NCBI RefSeq assembly: GCF_036346295.1
Contig: NZ_CP107820.1
Span: forward strand, 186,001 to 250,000
DNA from: Streptomyces sp. NBC_00536
GTDB taxonomy: Bacteria; Actinomycetota; Actinomycetes; Streptomycetales; Streptomycetaceae
DNA: 64,000 bases
Direction of reading: 5' to 3'
Shown here: in pieces, positions 33,764 to 43,100 of the stretch
How positions within the stretch are numbered: the first letter of the stretch is position 1
Layout of the letters: each line of letters opens with the position of its first letter
The notes under the pieces: model-generated
Seen by the model: only the letters and a program-made list of their open reading frames with translations
Database searches by the model: none
Told to the model about the DNA's origin: nothing
Program-made: the position numbers and the translations under genes

Positions 33764-34531
33764 TTACGGACGGCCGATGCCGAGCTGGGCGGAGAACCCG
33801 CCGTCGACGCAGAGCAGTTCGCCGGTGGTGTAGCCGGAGTCGGGGCCCGCCAGGAACACGGCGGCCGCGGCGACCTCCTCGACGGTGGCGAAGCGGCGCA
33901 GCGGGATCTGCTTCTTGATGGACTTGCCGCCGTCCTTCTCCATCACCTCGCCCACCAGTTCGGTCGGGGTGAAGCCCGCCAGGACCGCGTTGACCCGGAC
34001 GCCGAAGCGCGCGAACTCGATGGCGGCGGCGCGGGTGAAGGAGTTCAGCGCGCCCTTGGAGGCCGAGTAGTTGGACTGGCCGATCCAGCCGGTCTCGCCC
34101 ATGGCCGAGGAGATGTTGACGATGGTGGCGTTGCCCGCCGTCATGAACTGCTCGCTGACGGCGTGGGTGCAGTGGTAGGCCCCGCCGAAGTTGACCTTCA
34201 TGACGTTCCACCAGGCGTCGGGCTTCGACTGGTAGATCAGCCCGTCGTCGCTGATGCCCGCGTTGTTGACCAGGATGTCCAGGGCGCCCAGCTGCCGGAC
34301 GGCCTCCGCGACCAGGCGGGCCGCGTCCTGCGGATCGGAGACGTCGGCGCCGATCGCCACGGCCCGCCCGCCCGCCGCCTCGATCTCCTCGACGACCGCC
34401 AGGGCTTCCTCCTGGCGCGAGCGGTAGTTGACTGCGACGGCCGCCCCCTGTTCGGCCAGGGCCAGGGCGATGGCCCGGCCGATGCCGCGCGAGGCACCGG
34501 TGACCAGGGCGGTGCGGTCCTTCAGCTTCAT
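33764..34531 (-). CDS. 3-ketoacyl-ACP reductase (FabG-like KR)
   Basis: 255 aa. SDR with TALVTGASRGIGRAIALALA, LDILVNNAGIS, the catalytic Ser in VNISSAMGE and Tyr-x3-Lys in SNYSASKGAL; the C-terminus holds the FabG-like LLCVDGGFSAQ. Start ATG 34531 was chosen over longer frames by the usual position of the glycine-rich motif. Reduces the beta-keto group in each extension cycle. Confidence 0.9.
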   Translation of the reverse strand: MKLKDRTALVTGASRGIGRAIALALAEQGAAVAVNYRSRQEEALAVVEEIEAAGGRAVAIGADVSDPQDAARLVAEAVRQLGALDILVNNAGISDDGLIYQSKPDAWWNVMKVNFGGAYHCTHAVSEQFMTAGNATIVNISSAMGETGWIGQSNYSASKGALNSFTRAAAIEFARFGVRVNAVLAGFTPTELVGEVMEKDGGKSIKKQIPLRRFATVEEVAAAAVFLAGPDSGYTTGELLCVDGGFSAQLGIGRP

Positions 34532-34652
34532 CTGTCTCTTCCCGTTTCTGCTGCGAGGCGGGCGGCCTGGTGTCTGGAGGGGGAGGGAGGCGGGAGGGAG
34601 CGGCAGGGGGCTCCGGGGCACCGTCGGCCCGGAGCCCCCTGCCGGTCCCGCG

Positions 34653-35078
34653 CTACGCGGCGGCGGCCGCCGCGTGGGCGCGCTCGGTCAGCAGGTCGGT
34701 CAGGTTCTGGACGGTGAACAGGCCCAGCACGCCCTCGGCCGTCAGCGGCTCGCTGAGCTGGCTGCGGTTGAACTGCGGCAGGACCTTCTCCAGGTGGGTC
34801 AGACCGGTGTCGTTGACGACCTCGTTCTCGTCGCCGAACTCCTCGTCCGGGATGCCGCCCTGGAGCAGGTTGGCGATGTCGGCCACGGTGATCTTCACCT
34901 TGGTGGCGCGCTCCACGCGGAAGAGGATGTCGAGCAGGTCGATCGACTCGGCGCCCAGCTGACCGAGCAGGGTCGCCTCGGGCACGGCCTCGGCCTCGTC
35001 GATGCCGAGCGCGTCGGCGATGGCGGCCTGGACCGCGGAGAGGTAGTCGGTCGAAGTGGTGGCAAGGGTTTCGGGCAC
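34653..35078 (-). CDS. Acyl carrier protein with C-terminal extension
   Basis: 141 aa. Phosphopantetheine site Ser45 in LGAESIDLLDILFRVE, followed by ATKVKITVADIANLLQGG. Discrete ACPs are ~80-90 aa; here ~55 extra residues follow (EFGDENEVVNDTGLTHLEKV..., ending in Ala-rich sequence), of unknown role. This looks like the carrier of the leftward reducing PKS. Confidence 0.85.
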   Translation of the reverse strand: MPETLATTSTDYLSAVQAAIADALGIDEAEAVPEATLLGQLGAESIDLLDILFRVERATKVKITVADIANLLQGGIPDEEFGDENEVVNDTGLTHLEKVLPQFNRSQLSEPLTAEGVLGLFTVQNLTDLLTERAHAAAAAA

Positions 35079-35143
35079 CGTGGGCTGCCTTTCGAGAGGG
35101 TTGGCAAGAACGGGGTGGGAAGGCGTGCGGGTCGGGCCGGAGG

Positions 35144-36112
35144 TCAGGCAGCGGCCGCGGTGGCGGGCTCCGGCCTCAGGTCGCGCAGCAGGGTGGTGAT
35201 GCGGCGCGCGTCGTTGGTGCTGCGGACGGGCGCGTCGGGCCGGGCGCGGCCGGCGAAGCCGCTGAGCACCCGGCCGGGACCGGCCTCCAGGTAGCCGCCC
35301 ACGCCGAGCGCGGACGCCGTCTCCAGTACGCCGACCCAGCGCACGGGTCCGGCCAGCTGACGGCGCAGCAGGTCACGGGCGTGGGCTCCGTCGCGGACGA
35401 CCGTGGCGGTCACCGAGCTGACGACGGGCACCCGGGGCGCGTGGAACGTGGCCCGCTCCAGCGCCGCGGCGAACTCGTCCTCGATGGCGCTCATCAGGGA
35501 ACAGTGGAAGGGGGCGGAGACCTTGAGCTGCACGGCGCGCTCCGCGCCGGCCTCCAGGGCGAGCCGGGCCGCCTCGGCGACCGCCGCGCTCTGCCCGGAG
35601 ATCACCGTCTGGCCCGCCTCGTTGTAGTTGGCGACCTCGACCACCCCGAGCGGGGCGGCCGCCGCGCAGACCTCCTCGATCCGCGCCGGGTCCAGCCCCA
35701 TCAGCGCGGTCATCGCGCCGGAGACCGTCCGCGAGACCCCGGCCATGAGCTGCCCGCGGATGCGCACCAGGCGCAGCGCGTCGTCCGCGTCCAGCACCCC
35801 GGCGGCGATCAGCGCCGTGTACTCGCCCAGGCTGTGCCCGGCCACCGCACCCGGTGTGAAGCCGGTCTCGGCGCGCAGGATCTCGTACACGGCGAGGCTG
35901 GTGGCGACGATGGCGGGCTGGGCGATCTCGGTCGGGGCCAGCGCCTCTTCGGGAGCCGTGGTGCACAGCTCGGTCAGCGGCAGGCCCGTGGCCTCCTCTG
36001 CCCGGGCCAGGACGCGTCCGGCCGTGCGGGGGTGTTCGCGAAGGAGATGCCCCGCCATGGCCGCGCGCTGCGAGCCCTGTCCGGGAAACATCGTGAATAG
36101 GTTGTCGATCAT
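35144..36112 (-). CDS. Malonyl-CoA:ACP acyltransferase (FabD-like)
   Basis: 322 aa. FPGQGSQ near the N-terminus, the nucleophile Ser94 in AGHSLGEYTALIAAG, the carboxylate-binding Arg in VRIRGQLM, and His in SAPFHCSLM. First gene of the leftward PKS operon. A dedicated AT is unusual for type II PKS clusters, which often borrow FabD; it may keep malonyl supply separate or load an unusual unit. Confidence 0.9.
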   Translation of the reverse strand: MIDNLFTMFPGQGSQRAAMAGHLLREHPRTAGRVLARAEEATGLPLTELCTTAPEEALAPTEIAQPAIVATSLAVYEILRAETGFTPGAVAGHSLGEYTALIAAGVLDADDALRLVRIRGQLMAGVSRTVSGAMTALMGLDPARIEEVCAAAAPLGVVEVANYNEAGQTVISGQSAAVAEAARLALEAGAERAVQLKVSAPFHCSLMSAIEDEFAAALERATFHAPRVPVVSSVTATVVRDGAHARDLLRRQLAGPVRWVGVLETASALGVGGYLEAGPGRVLSGFAGRARPDAPVRSTNDARRITTLLRDLRPEPATAAAA

Positions 36113-36150
36113 CCCCGTTCCTACCTCACTGACTTGTGGCCGATAGGTCA

Positions 36151-36229
36151 TCGAGCCGTCGGCGACCGGTTTTCGACTCTGTGAATCTGGCACCCTGTTC
36201 TGGCGCATTCCTCGAATTGACCTCGACTG
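36151..36229. promoter_or_regulatory. Candidate SARP-binding repeats in the divergent PKS/TetR promoter
   Basis: Heptamers TCGAGCC (36151), GCGACCG (36162) and TCGACTC (36173) are spaced exactly 11 bp apart. TCGAATT (36212) and TCGACTG (36223) repeat the 11-bp spacing. SARP activators bind TCGA-type direct heptamers one helical turn apart. The gap drives the PKS operon leftward (from 36112) and the TetR gene rightward (36319). Not experimentally supported. Confidence 0.45.
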
Positions 36230-36318
36230 CCGCCGAAGGACCCGCCGAAGGGACCGCCCAAGGGGCCGCCATTGACGGGGAAAGCACACCGCCACAAACT
36301 GGCCGACATGGCGGCGAC

Positions 36319-36891
36319 ATGGCGAGGATGAGCGCGCAGGAACGGCGTACGAGCGTTATCCGGGCGGCGATGCTCGAATTCGCCCGGGGCGGCTACGACG
36401 GCACCTCGACCGCGGACATCGCCCGGCGCGCGGGGGTGTCCCAGCCGTACCTGTTCCGGCTCTTCCCCGGCAAGCGGGCGATCTTCCTGGCGGCGGCGAC
36501 CCGCTGCGTCGCCGACACGGCGGCCCTGTTCGCCGGGGCCGCGCGGGGGCTGACGGGCCGCGAGGCGCTGCGCGCGATGTCGAACGCCTACACCCGGGTC
36601 CTCGTCAAGGAGCCGGACCGGCTCCGGCTCCAGATGCAGGTGTACGTGGCGGTGGCGGCCGCGGAAGCCGCGGGCGACGCCGCCTTCGGCGAGGCGGTGC
36701 GGGCGGAGTGGCTGAAGGTGTGGGAGGCGGTCGAGGCCCCGCTCGGCGGGGCCGACCCGGCCGGGACGACCACGTTCATGGCGTACGGAATGCTGGTCAA
36801 CGTGCTGGTCTGCATGGGCTTCCCGGCGGGCCACCCGCTGTGGTCCCGGCTGCCGGTGGACGCGGCCGCCGGACGCGCGCTGCCCGGGTGA
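36319..36891 (+). CDS. TetR-family regulator
   Basis: 190 aa. HTH at residues ~7-52: AAMLEFARGGYDGTSTADIA, then RRAGVSQPYLFRLFPGKRA. The C-terminal domain has MQVYVAVAAAEAAGDAAFGE. Divergent from the PKS operon, so likely its repressor or modulator, with an acyl or aromatic intermediate as inducer (inference). Start at ATG 36319 (or 36328). Confidence 0.88.
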   Translation: MARMSAQERRTSVIRAAMLEFARGGYDGTSTADIARRAGVSQPYLFRLFPGKRAIFLAAATRCVADTAALFAGAARGLTGREALRAMSNAYTRVLVKEPDRLRLQMQVYVAVAAAEAAGDAAFGEAVRAEWLKVWEAVEAPLGGADPAGTTTFMAYGMLVNVLVCMGFPAGHPLWSRLPVDAAAGRALPG

Positions 36892-36952
36892 CGCGGCCAT
36901 GGGCCGCCCACCCGGGCTCGGCGGTACACGGGGATCTTCCGGGCGTACGGTC

Positions 36953-38200
36953 CTACTCCGCGCCGGGGGCGGAGCTGGCCGCCGGGGTCCGGTCCGGGGC
37001 GGCGGGGGCGCGGTGGCGCCCGGTCTGCCTGGCCCAGCGGGTCCCGTAGGCGACCTGGTCCTTCTCCGCGGCGGCGAAGGCCTTGGTGTTCCAGTTCTTG
37101 CGCATGAACGCCTCCCGCACCTTGATCAGCAGCGGGTTCTTCACCGAGCCCATCTGCCCGATCCGCCAGGCGATGTTCTGCAGCGGCGCGGTGCGCTGCT
37201 GGCGCTCGCTCTCGTAGCGGCGCAGCGCCGAGACCGGGTCGCTGCCCGCCCCGGCGAGGTGCTCGGCGAGCACGAGGGCGTCCTCCAGGGCCTGGCAGGC
37301 GCCCTGGCCGATGTTGAAGGTGATGGGGTGCGCGGCGTCACCGAGGAGGGTGACCCGGCCCTGGCCCCACTGGCGTTCGGGCTTGCGGCCCTCGACGTCA
37401 CCGCGCAGGATCCACTCCTCGGGGGTGGCCCGCAGGATGTCCGCGACGGGCCCGCCCCAGCCCGCGTGGCGGCGCAGCAGCATGTCCCGTACGCCGGGCA
37501 GGTCGCGGCCGCCGGGCGCGCCGTTGGCCACGCTCATCCAGTGGACCAGGCCGGGGGCGACGTCGTAGTAGGTGAAGCGGGTGCCCGGCCCGAACATGGC
37601 GTTGAAGGTGCCCGGGGGGATGTCGGCGTGCTCCATCTGGGCCCGGCCGCGCCAGGCGATGTAGCCGCTGTAGCGGTTCTGCGCGGGGCCGAACATGGCG
37701 TCCCGGACGGCTCCGTGGATGCCGTCGGCGCCGATCAGCAGGTCGCCGCGCTCGGTGGTGCCGTCGGCGAAACGGACGGTGACCCCCTCGCGGTCCTGGT
37801 CGAAGCCGACCACGTGGGCGCCGGTGCGCACCACGTCGCCCGTCAGCGCGTCGCGCAGGATGCCGTGCAGGACGGACCGTTCGACGGCGATGGTGGGCGC
37901 GCCGTAGCGGGCGACGAAGTCGCCCACCGGCCAGGCGCCGAGGACCTCTCCGCGCCAGGTGCTGAAGTGGGCGGTCTCCTGCGCGGGGGCGATCTCCAGG
38001 ACCTCTTCGGCGACGCCGAGGTAGTCCAGCGCGAGGACGCCGTTGGTCCAGATGTGCAGACCGGCCCCGCCGTCGCGCAGTTCCTCGGCCCGTTCCAGGA
38101 CGAGGGGTTCGAAACCGCGCTGCTGGAGGGCGAGGGCCGCGGCGAGGCCGCCGATCCCTCCGCCGGCGATGAGTATGCGACGGGCATGTCCTATGGCCAT
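36953..38200 (-). CDS. FAD-dependent aromatic monooxygenase
   Basis: 415 aa. Group A flavin hydroxylase: ILIAGGGIGGLAAALALQQR at the N-terminus, LLIGADGIHGAVRDAMFGP (DG motif), and VTLLGDAAHPITFNIGQGAC (second FAD/NAD motif). The 6-hydroxynicotinate-3-monooxygenase/salicylate-hydroxylase type, acting on an aromatic or enolic carbon. Convergent with the TetR gene (62 bp) and divergent from the DUF1772 gene; the pair looks like an oxidation unit. SD GAGGAG, ATG 38200. Confidence 0.86.
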   Translation of the reverse strand: MAIGHARRILIAGGGIGGLAAALALQQRGFEPLVLERAEELRDGGAGLHIWTNGVLALDYLGVAEEVLEIAPAQETAHFSTWRGEVLGAWPVGDFVARYGAPTIAVERSVLHGILRDALTGDVVRTGAHVVGFDQDREGVTVRFADGTTERGDLLIGADGIHGAVRDAMFGPAQNRYSGYIAWRGRAQMEHADIPPGTFNAMFGPGTRFTYYDVAPGLVHWMSVANGAPGGRDLPGVRDMLLRRHAGWGGPVADILRATPEEWILRGDVEGRKPERQWGQGRVTLLGDAAHPITFNIGQGACQALEDALVLAEHLAGAGSDPVSALRRYESERQQRTAPLQNIAWRIGQMGSVKNPLLIKVREAFMRKNWNTKAFAAAEKDQVAYGTRWARQTGRHRAPAAPDRTPAASSAPGAE

Positions 38201-38349
38201 CTTGTGTGCTCTCCTCGTGGCTGCCCGGGCCGGTCCGGGACCGGTCATGAACTCCCTGGCGGACTAGTGGAGTTGTCAACGCTAGCATTCCAAGCATCGA
38301 ACTTGATAGTCTCAGCAGAACATCTAGCGTCGCTACAAAGGTGGTTGTG
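38201..38349. promoter_or_regulatory. Divergent promoter, FAD monooxygenase / DUF1772 gene
   Basis: The 149-bp gap is AT-richer than its neighbours (TTGTCAACGCTAGCATTCC...). An inverted pair CGCTAG (38280-38285) / CTAGCG (38324-38329) spans it. Promoters for both genes must lie here; the repeat may be an operator. Confidence 0.45.
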
Positions 38350-38823
38350 ATGGAAGTCCTCCTGCAAACGCTGGCCGTGATCGCCACCATGGCCAACGCG
38401 GTGGTCTACGGCACCGACGTCTTCGGCGCACTCGTCCAGCGCCCGGCCCTCGCCCACGTCGACGACGCGACCCTCACCAGCGTCATGGGCCAGACCCACC
38501 GCTTCGGGGACGCCCGGATGGTCGTCCCCGGCGTCTCGGGCCTGGTCTCCACGGTGGCCACCGCCGGGCTGGCGGGCTTCGAGGGCAAGCCCGTGCCCTC
38601 CATCGCCGCGGGCGTCTCGGCCCTGGCCCTGGTCATCTGGCTGGCGATCTACAACAAGGTGAGCGTGCCGGTGAACAAGGCGCTCACCAGCGCGGCCCTG
38701 GAGTGCAAGGTCGCCCCCGACGCCCGCGGCCTGCAGCGCACCTGGGACAGCGTCATCAACGTCCGGGTGCTGCTCCAGGCGGTGGCCCTCGGCGCGATGT
38801 GCGTGGTCCTCTCCACCACCTGA
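38350..38823 (+). CDS. DUF1772 / anthrone-oxygenase-like membrane protein
   Basis: 157 aa. Four hydrophobic segments: TLAVIATMANAVVYGTDV, VVPGVSGLVSTVATAGLA, AGVSALALVIWLAIYN and VLLQAVALGAMCVVLS. The polar loops contain a Gly-Gln-Thr-His pair and WDSVINVR near the end. The family is annotated as anthrone oxygenase-like and appears in aromatic polyketide clusters, where members oxidise an anthrone to an anthraquinone. SD AAAGGTGG at 38337-38344; start ATG 38350. Confidence 0.75.
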   Translation: MEVLLQTLAVIATMANAVVYGTDVFGALVQRPALAHVDDATLTSVMGQTHRFGDARMVVPGVSGLVSTVATAGLAGFEGKPVPSIAAGVSALALVIWLAIYNKVSVPVNKALTSAALECKVAPDARGLQRTWDSVINVRVLLQAVALGAMCVVLSTT

Positions 38824-38847
38824 GTGGCGCGCGGACGACACGGCGAA

Positions 38848-38873
38848 GGGGGCCCACCCGCCGGTGGGCCCCC
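38848..38873. terminator. 11-bp perfect hairpin, bidirectional terminator
   Basis: GGGGGCCCACC-CGCC-GGTGGGCCCCC, between the DUF1772 gene (+, ends 38823) and the small peptide gene (-, ends 38897). Confidence 0.88.
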
Positions 38874-38896
38874 TCAGCCGTGCTCCGTTTGAACTC

Positions 38897-39025
38897 CTAC
38901 TGGAGGGCGATGTTGCCGAGGATGTCCGCGTCCGAGCTGTCGTCCATTCCCTCGGTGACCTCGCCGACGGCGCCCGGCGCCACTTCCGGCTCGGAACCCG
39001 TCACGTTCTTCTTCTTGCTCGCCAC
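38897..39025 (-). CDS. 42-aa peptide gene (possible RiPP-like precursor)
   Basis: GTG 39025 to TAG 38897; SD GAAGGAG 8 nt before the start, better than many genes here. The peptide begins MASKKKNVTGSEPEV (basic start), then turns acidic (GEVTEGMDDSSDADIL) and ends GNIALQ. There is no Cys, Trp, Tyr, Phe or His. Closed by the 38848 terminator and divergent from the tandem-ACP gene, so it is its own transcript. The acidic leader-like layout resembles RiPP precursors, but no RiPP modification enzyme is recognised nearby. Could also be a regulatory or partner peptide. Confidence 0.6.
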   Translation of the reverse strand: MASKKKNVTGSEPEVAPGAVGEVTEGMDDSSDADILGNIALQ

Positions 39026-39197
39026 GATGATGTCTCCTTCAGACGCGGAACACGCAGGAATACCCTCTAGAGATTCGCCAGCCCCGCCCAACCTCGTCAA
39101 GCCATAATTCCCCCGCCCCAGCGGAATTCGAGGACCCCTCCAGGAAATTGCGGAAAAGTACCATGGGACCGGGATCCGACACGGGGAGACGCCCATC
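39026..39197. promoter_or_regulatory. Divergent promoter between peptide gene and tandem-ACP gene
   Basis: 172 bp with relatively AT-rich blocks (AATACCCTCTAGAGATTCG, CCATAATTCC, GGAAATTGCGGAAAAG), standing out from the flanks. It must carry both promoters. No convincing SARP repeat was found here. Confidence 0.4.
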
Positions 39198-39923
39198 ATG
39201 ACCACCGCCCCGCACACTCCCGCCGCCGATGTGCTCGCCGAACTCACCGCGGTACTGGCGGGGATGACCGGCGCCGAGGTGCACTCCGTCGACGCCGAGC
39301 GGCCCTTCGCCTTCCTGGGGATCGACTCCCTGCTCAGTGCGCAGTTCGTCGCCGCGCTCGGCGCCCGCTACGGCATCCGGCTGCCCAGCGACGCGCTGTA
39401 CGAGCACCGGACCCCGGCGGCGCTGGCCCGGCACATCGCCGGGCGCCTGCACGCGCCCTCCGCCCCGGCGCCGTCCGCCGCCACGACCTCCTGGTCCCCG
39501 CTGCGGCCCGTACGGGACCCGGCCGCGGTCGCCGTGGCCGCCGACCCCGCCGGCCTGACCCTGGTGCTGCGCGACCAGCTCGCGCGGATCCTGCGCTGCG
39601 CCCCCGAGGCCATCGACCCCGGGACCCCCTTCACGATGCTGGGCCTGGATTCCATCCTGGCGGCGGAGTTCGTCGCGGGCATCAACCAGACCTGGGACCT
39701 CACCGAACAGACCGCCCTGCTCTACGAACACCCCGACCTCGCCGCGATGGCCGCGTACGTCACCTCCCGCGTCACCGGCACCCCCGCGGTCCCCCCGGCG
39801 CCCGCCGCGCCGACGCCACCCGCCGCGCAGGGCCCGGGCCTCGACCTCGAAGCCCTGCTGGACGCGGTACGGGACGACGTACTCAGCATCGACGAAGCCG
39901 CCGCCCTGCTCGCCGCCCGCTGA
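39198..39923 (+). CDS. Tandem (double) acyl carrier protein
   Basis: 241 aa. Two ACP domains with intact phosphopantetheine serines: Ser44 in FLGIDSLLSAQF and Ser152 in LGLDSILAAEF. Each is followed by the usual helix with DALYEHRTPAALARHI or ALLYEHPDLAAMAAYV. The C-terminus (DLEALLDAVRDDVLSIDEAA) looks like a short docking helix pair, similar in style to the N-terminus of the next protein (REILRRFKSGTLERRRAVALL). Two ACPs in tandem are typical of PUFA or enediyne PKS and some trans-AT modules. Closely followed by the degenerate KS gene. Confidence 0.85.
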   Translation: MTTAPHTPAADVLAELTAVLAGMTGAEVHSVDAERPFAFLGIDSLLSAQFVAALGARYGIRLPSDALYEHRTPAALARHIAGRLHAPSAPAPSAATTSWSPLRPVRDPAAVAVAADPAGLTLVLRDQLARILRCAPEAIDPGTPFTMLGLDSILAAEFVAGINQTWDLTEQTALLYEHPDLAAMAAYVTSRVTGTPAVPPAPAAPTPPAAQGPGLDLEALLDAVRDDVLSIDEAAALLAAR

Positions 39924-40105
39924 CCCCGCGACGGGGGCGCTGCCGGGTCCACCGCCCCGGGGCACCTCCCGCGGAGCCATCGCGCCCCGCACCCAGGGCC
40001 GGTCGGGCCCGCCCCTCCCCCTCCCGGGCGACGGATTCCACTTCCGCACGGCCCGGAACGACCGCCCGGACACCACCAGGCCGGAGACGAAAGGCACGCC
40101 AGGAG

Positions 40106-43100
40106 ATGGAAGACCGGGAGATCCTGAGGCGGTTCAAGAGCGGCACCCTGGAGCGCCGACGCGCGGTGGCCCTGCTGACGGCCGACCCGACCGCCACCGC
40201 TCCCCCGGAGCCCCTCCCCGCCACCCCACCCACGGCCCCGCGGCCCCCCGCCCCCTGCGCGGTCATCGCCCTCCAGGGCCACTTCCCCCAAGCCGTGGAC
40301 CTCACCGCGTTCTGGCACCTGTCCCTGTCCCCCACCACGCCCCCGGCCCAGCCCATGTCCGACCCCGTCCCGGCGGCCACCACACCCCCGGCCCAGCCCG
40401 GCCCCGGCACCGGCCCGGCGTACGCCAGGCCCACGGACCAGCCCGGCCCTGGCCCTGCCGTCGTCACGACCACGGACCAGCGCGGCCCCGGCCTTGCGTA
40501 CGCCAGACCCGCGGACCAGCCCGGCCCTGGCACCCTCCCCGGCCCCACGTCCCCCACGCCCCCGGCCCGATACTGGCCCGATCCCCCGGCCCAGACCGCG
40601 GCCCGAGCGGAACCGACCGCAAACCACCCCGGCACCGACCCGGCGTACCCCACGCCCACGGACCAGCCCGCCCCCGGCCCCGACCCGGCGGCCGCCCCGG
40701 CCGCGGCCGAGCCCGGCCCCGGCACCGCCCCGGTGTACGCCAGGCCCGCGGACCCGCCCGGCCCCGGCACCGTGCCCGCCAGGGCCGCTGACGGAACCCC
40801 GGCCGAGGCCCCGAGCCCGGCGGTAGCGGCCGCAGGCCAAGCCACGGCCACAGGCCGCCCCGCGCCCCGCCCGGGCCCGCCCGCAACGGGCCCAAGCCTG
40901 GCCGCCGCAGGCCGCGTTACGGCCACAGGCACCCCCCGCCTCACCCCGGTCCGTACCCCGGGCGCAGGCCCGAGCACGGGCATCGGCCCCACCGAAGCCC
41001 CGGGCCCAAGCCTGGCCGCAGGCCCAGGCACGGCCCCGGGCACGGCCCCGGGCGTGAGCCCGGGTGCGGCTCCGGGCGTGGCCCCGGGCGTGAGCCCAGG
41101 CGCGGCCCCGGGCGCGGCCCCGGGCGTGAGCCCGGGTGCGGCCCCGGGTGCGGCCCCGGGCGTGGGCCCGGGTGCAGGCCCGAACGCAGGCCCCGGCACG
41201 GGCATTGGCCCCGCCACAGCCCCAGGCGCAAGCCTGACCGCAGGCCCAGGCGCGGCTCCGGGCGCAAGCCCGGGTGCAGGCCCCGACACGGGCACGGGCC
41301 CCACCGCAGCCCCGGGCGCAAGCCCGGCCGCAGGCCCAGGCGCAACCCCGGGCACGGCCCCGGGCGCGAGCCCGAACTCGCCCGCCGCACCCGCCGCACC
41401 CGCCGCAGCCACCGGCACGGGCACGGCCCCGGACGTCCACCCGGGCGCGCCCGGCGCCGACACCGCCCCCACGGGAACCCCCGGACCGGGAACGGCCGAA
41501 ACCCCGGCCTCGGTACGGGCCATGGCCGCCTGGGCCACGCCCCCGGACCGGAATACGCCCCCGGCCGCAGGCCCGGCCCCGGGCCACGAACCCGCCACCG
41601 TCCCCGGCCAGGGGAACACACCGGGTACCGCTCCGATCCCGGACCAGAACCCCCGCCTCCTCAACGGAGTAGCCGCCTTCGACCCCGACCTCTTCGGCCT
41701 GGACCCCGCCACCGCCGCCGCGCTCGATCCGCAGGAGCGGCTGCTGTTGGAGAGCGCCCGGCAGGTGCTGGAGGGCGCCGGTTACGCCGGGGCCCGCCTC
41801 GACGCCCTCGGCTCCCCCGACGGCGCCACCGCGTCCCGCAGCGTCGGCGTCTTCACCGCCGTCACCTCCCACGACTACTCCCTGCTGGCCCCCGCGGGGA
41901 CCCCGTACGGCGACCCCGCCGGGCGGCTCTCCCGGCTGCTGGACCTGCGCGGCCCCAGCCAGAGCGTGGACACCGGCGCCTCCTCCTTCCTGACCGCCGT
42001 GCACCACGCGCTGGCCGCCCTGCGCGCGGGCGAGTGCGCGGCCGCCCTCGTCGGCGCCGCCGAACTGCGCCTGCACCCCGGCCGCCTGCGCCCCGGTGAC
42101 GGCGAGGGGGTCGCCGCCGTCCTGCTGCGCCCGCTGTCCGCCGCCCGCGCGGACGGAGACCGGGTTCAGGCCGTGGTCCTGTCCAGCGCGGTCGGCCACC
42201 CGGGTCGCGGTCCGCACGCCCCGCTGCGGGAGCGCCTCGCCCAACGGGCCCTGGCCACCGCCCGGATCCCCGCCGCCGCCGTCGCCCTGACCGAGGACTC
42301 CCGCAGCGCGGCGCGCTCCGTGGGCCGGGCCGGGGCCGCGACCGGCGCGGCCGCGCTCGCCCGGGCCGTCTTGCAGCTGCGCCACGCCACCCTGCTCCCG
42401 GACCCGGCGCGCTCCGGCGGCCGGGCCCAGCCCGCCCCCTGGCCGGCCGGTGCGCCCCGCCGCGCCCTGGTCGGCGTACACGAGGACGGCGAGCCGCAGG
42501 CCGTCCTCGTCCTGGCGGAGGCCCCGGCCCCGGCACCCGCCCCGGAACAACCCGCCCCGGAGCCCGGCGGCGGCCCCCGCCTGGTGCTGCTGTCGGCGCC
42601 CACCCCCGCGCACCTCACCGCCACCGCCGGGCGGCTCGCCCGCTGGCTGACCTCCCCCGCCGGGGCCGCCCGCGGCGCGGTCTGCGATCTGGACGCGGTG
42701 GCGGGCGAACTGCGCTCCGGCCGGGCCCCGATGGACTGCCGCCTCGCCGTCGTCGCCACCGACGTGCCGGAGCTGGCGAGCGCCCTGGCCGCCTTCGCCG
42801 CGCCCGGCGGGCTCCCGGAGGCGGACGGCCTCCCGTACGCGCCCCCCGTCCGCAGCGCGGACCTCCGCACCGCGCACGCCCGTGACCCGCTGCTGCTGGG
42901 CGATCTCGGCGAGACCCGCGCGTACGTCGACGCCCTCTGGCGGGGCGACCGGCTGGAGCAGCTGACCCGGCTGTGGCTGGCCGGGGTCGACGTCCTGGTC
43001 ACCGACACGGCACCCGGCGCCGGCCCGCGGCCCGTCCTCGACCTGCCGACGACCGCGTCCCGCCCCCGCCCCTTCTGGCTGCCCGCCCCGCCGGATACGG

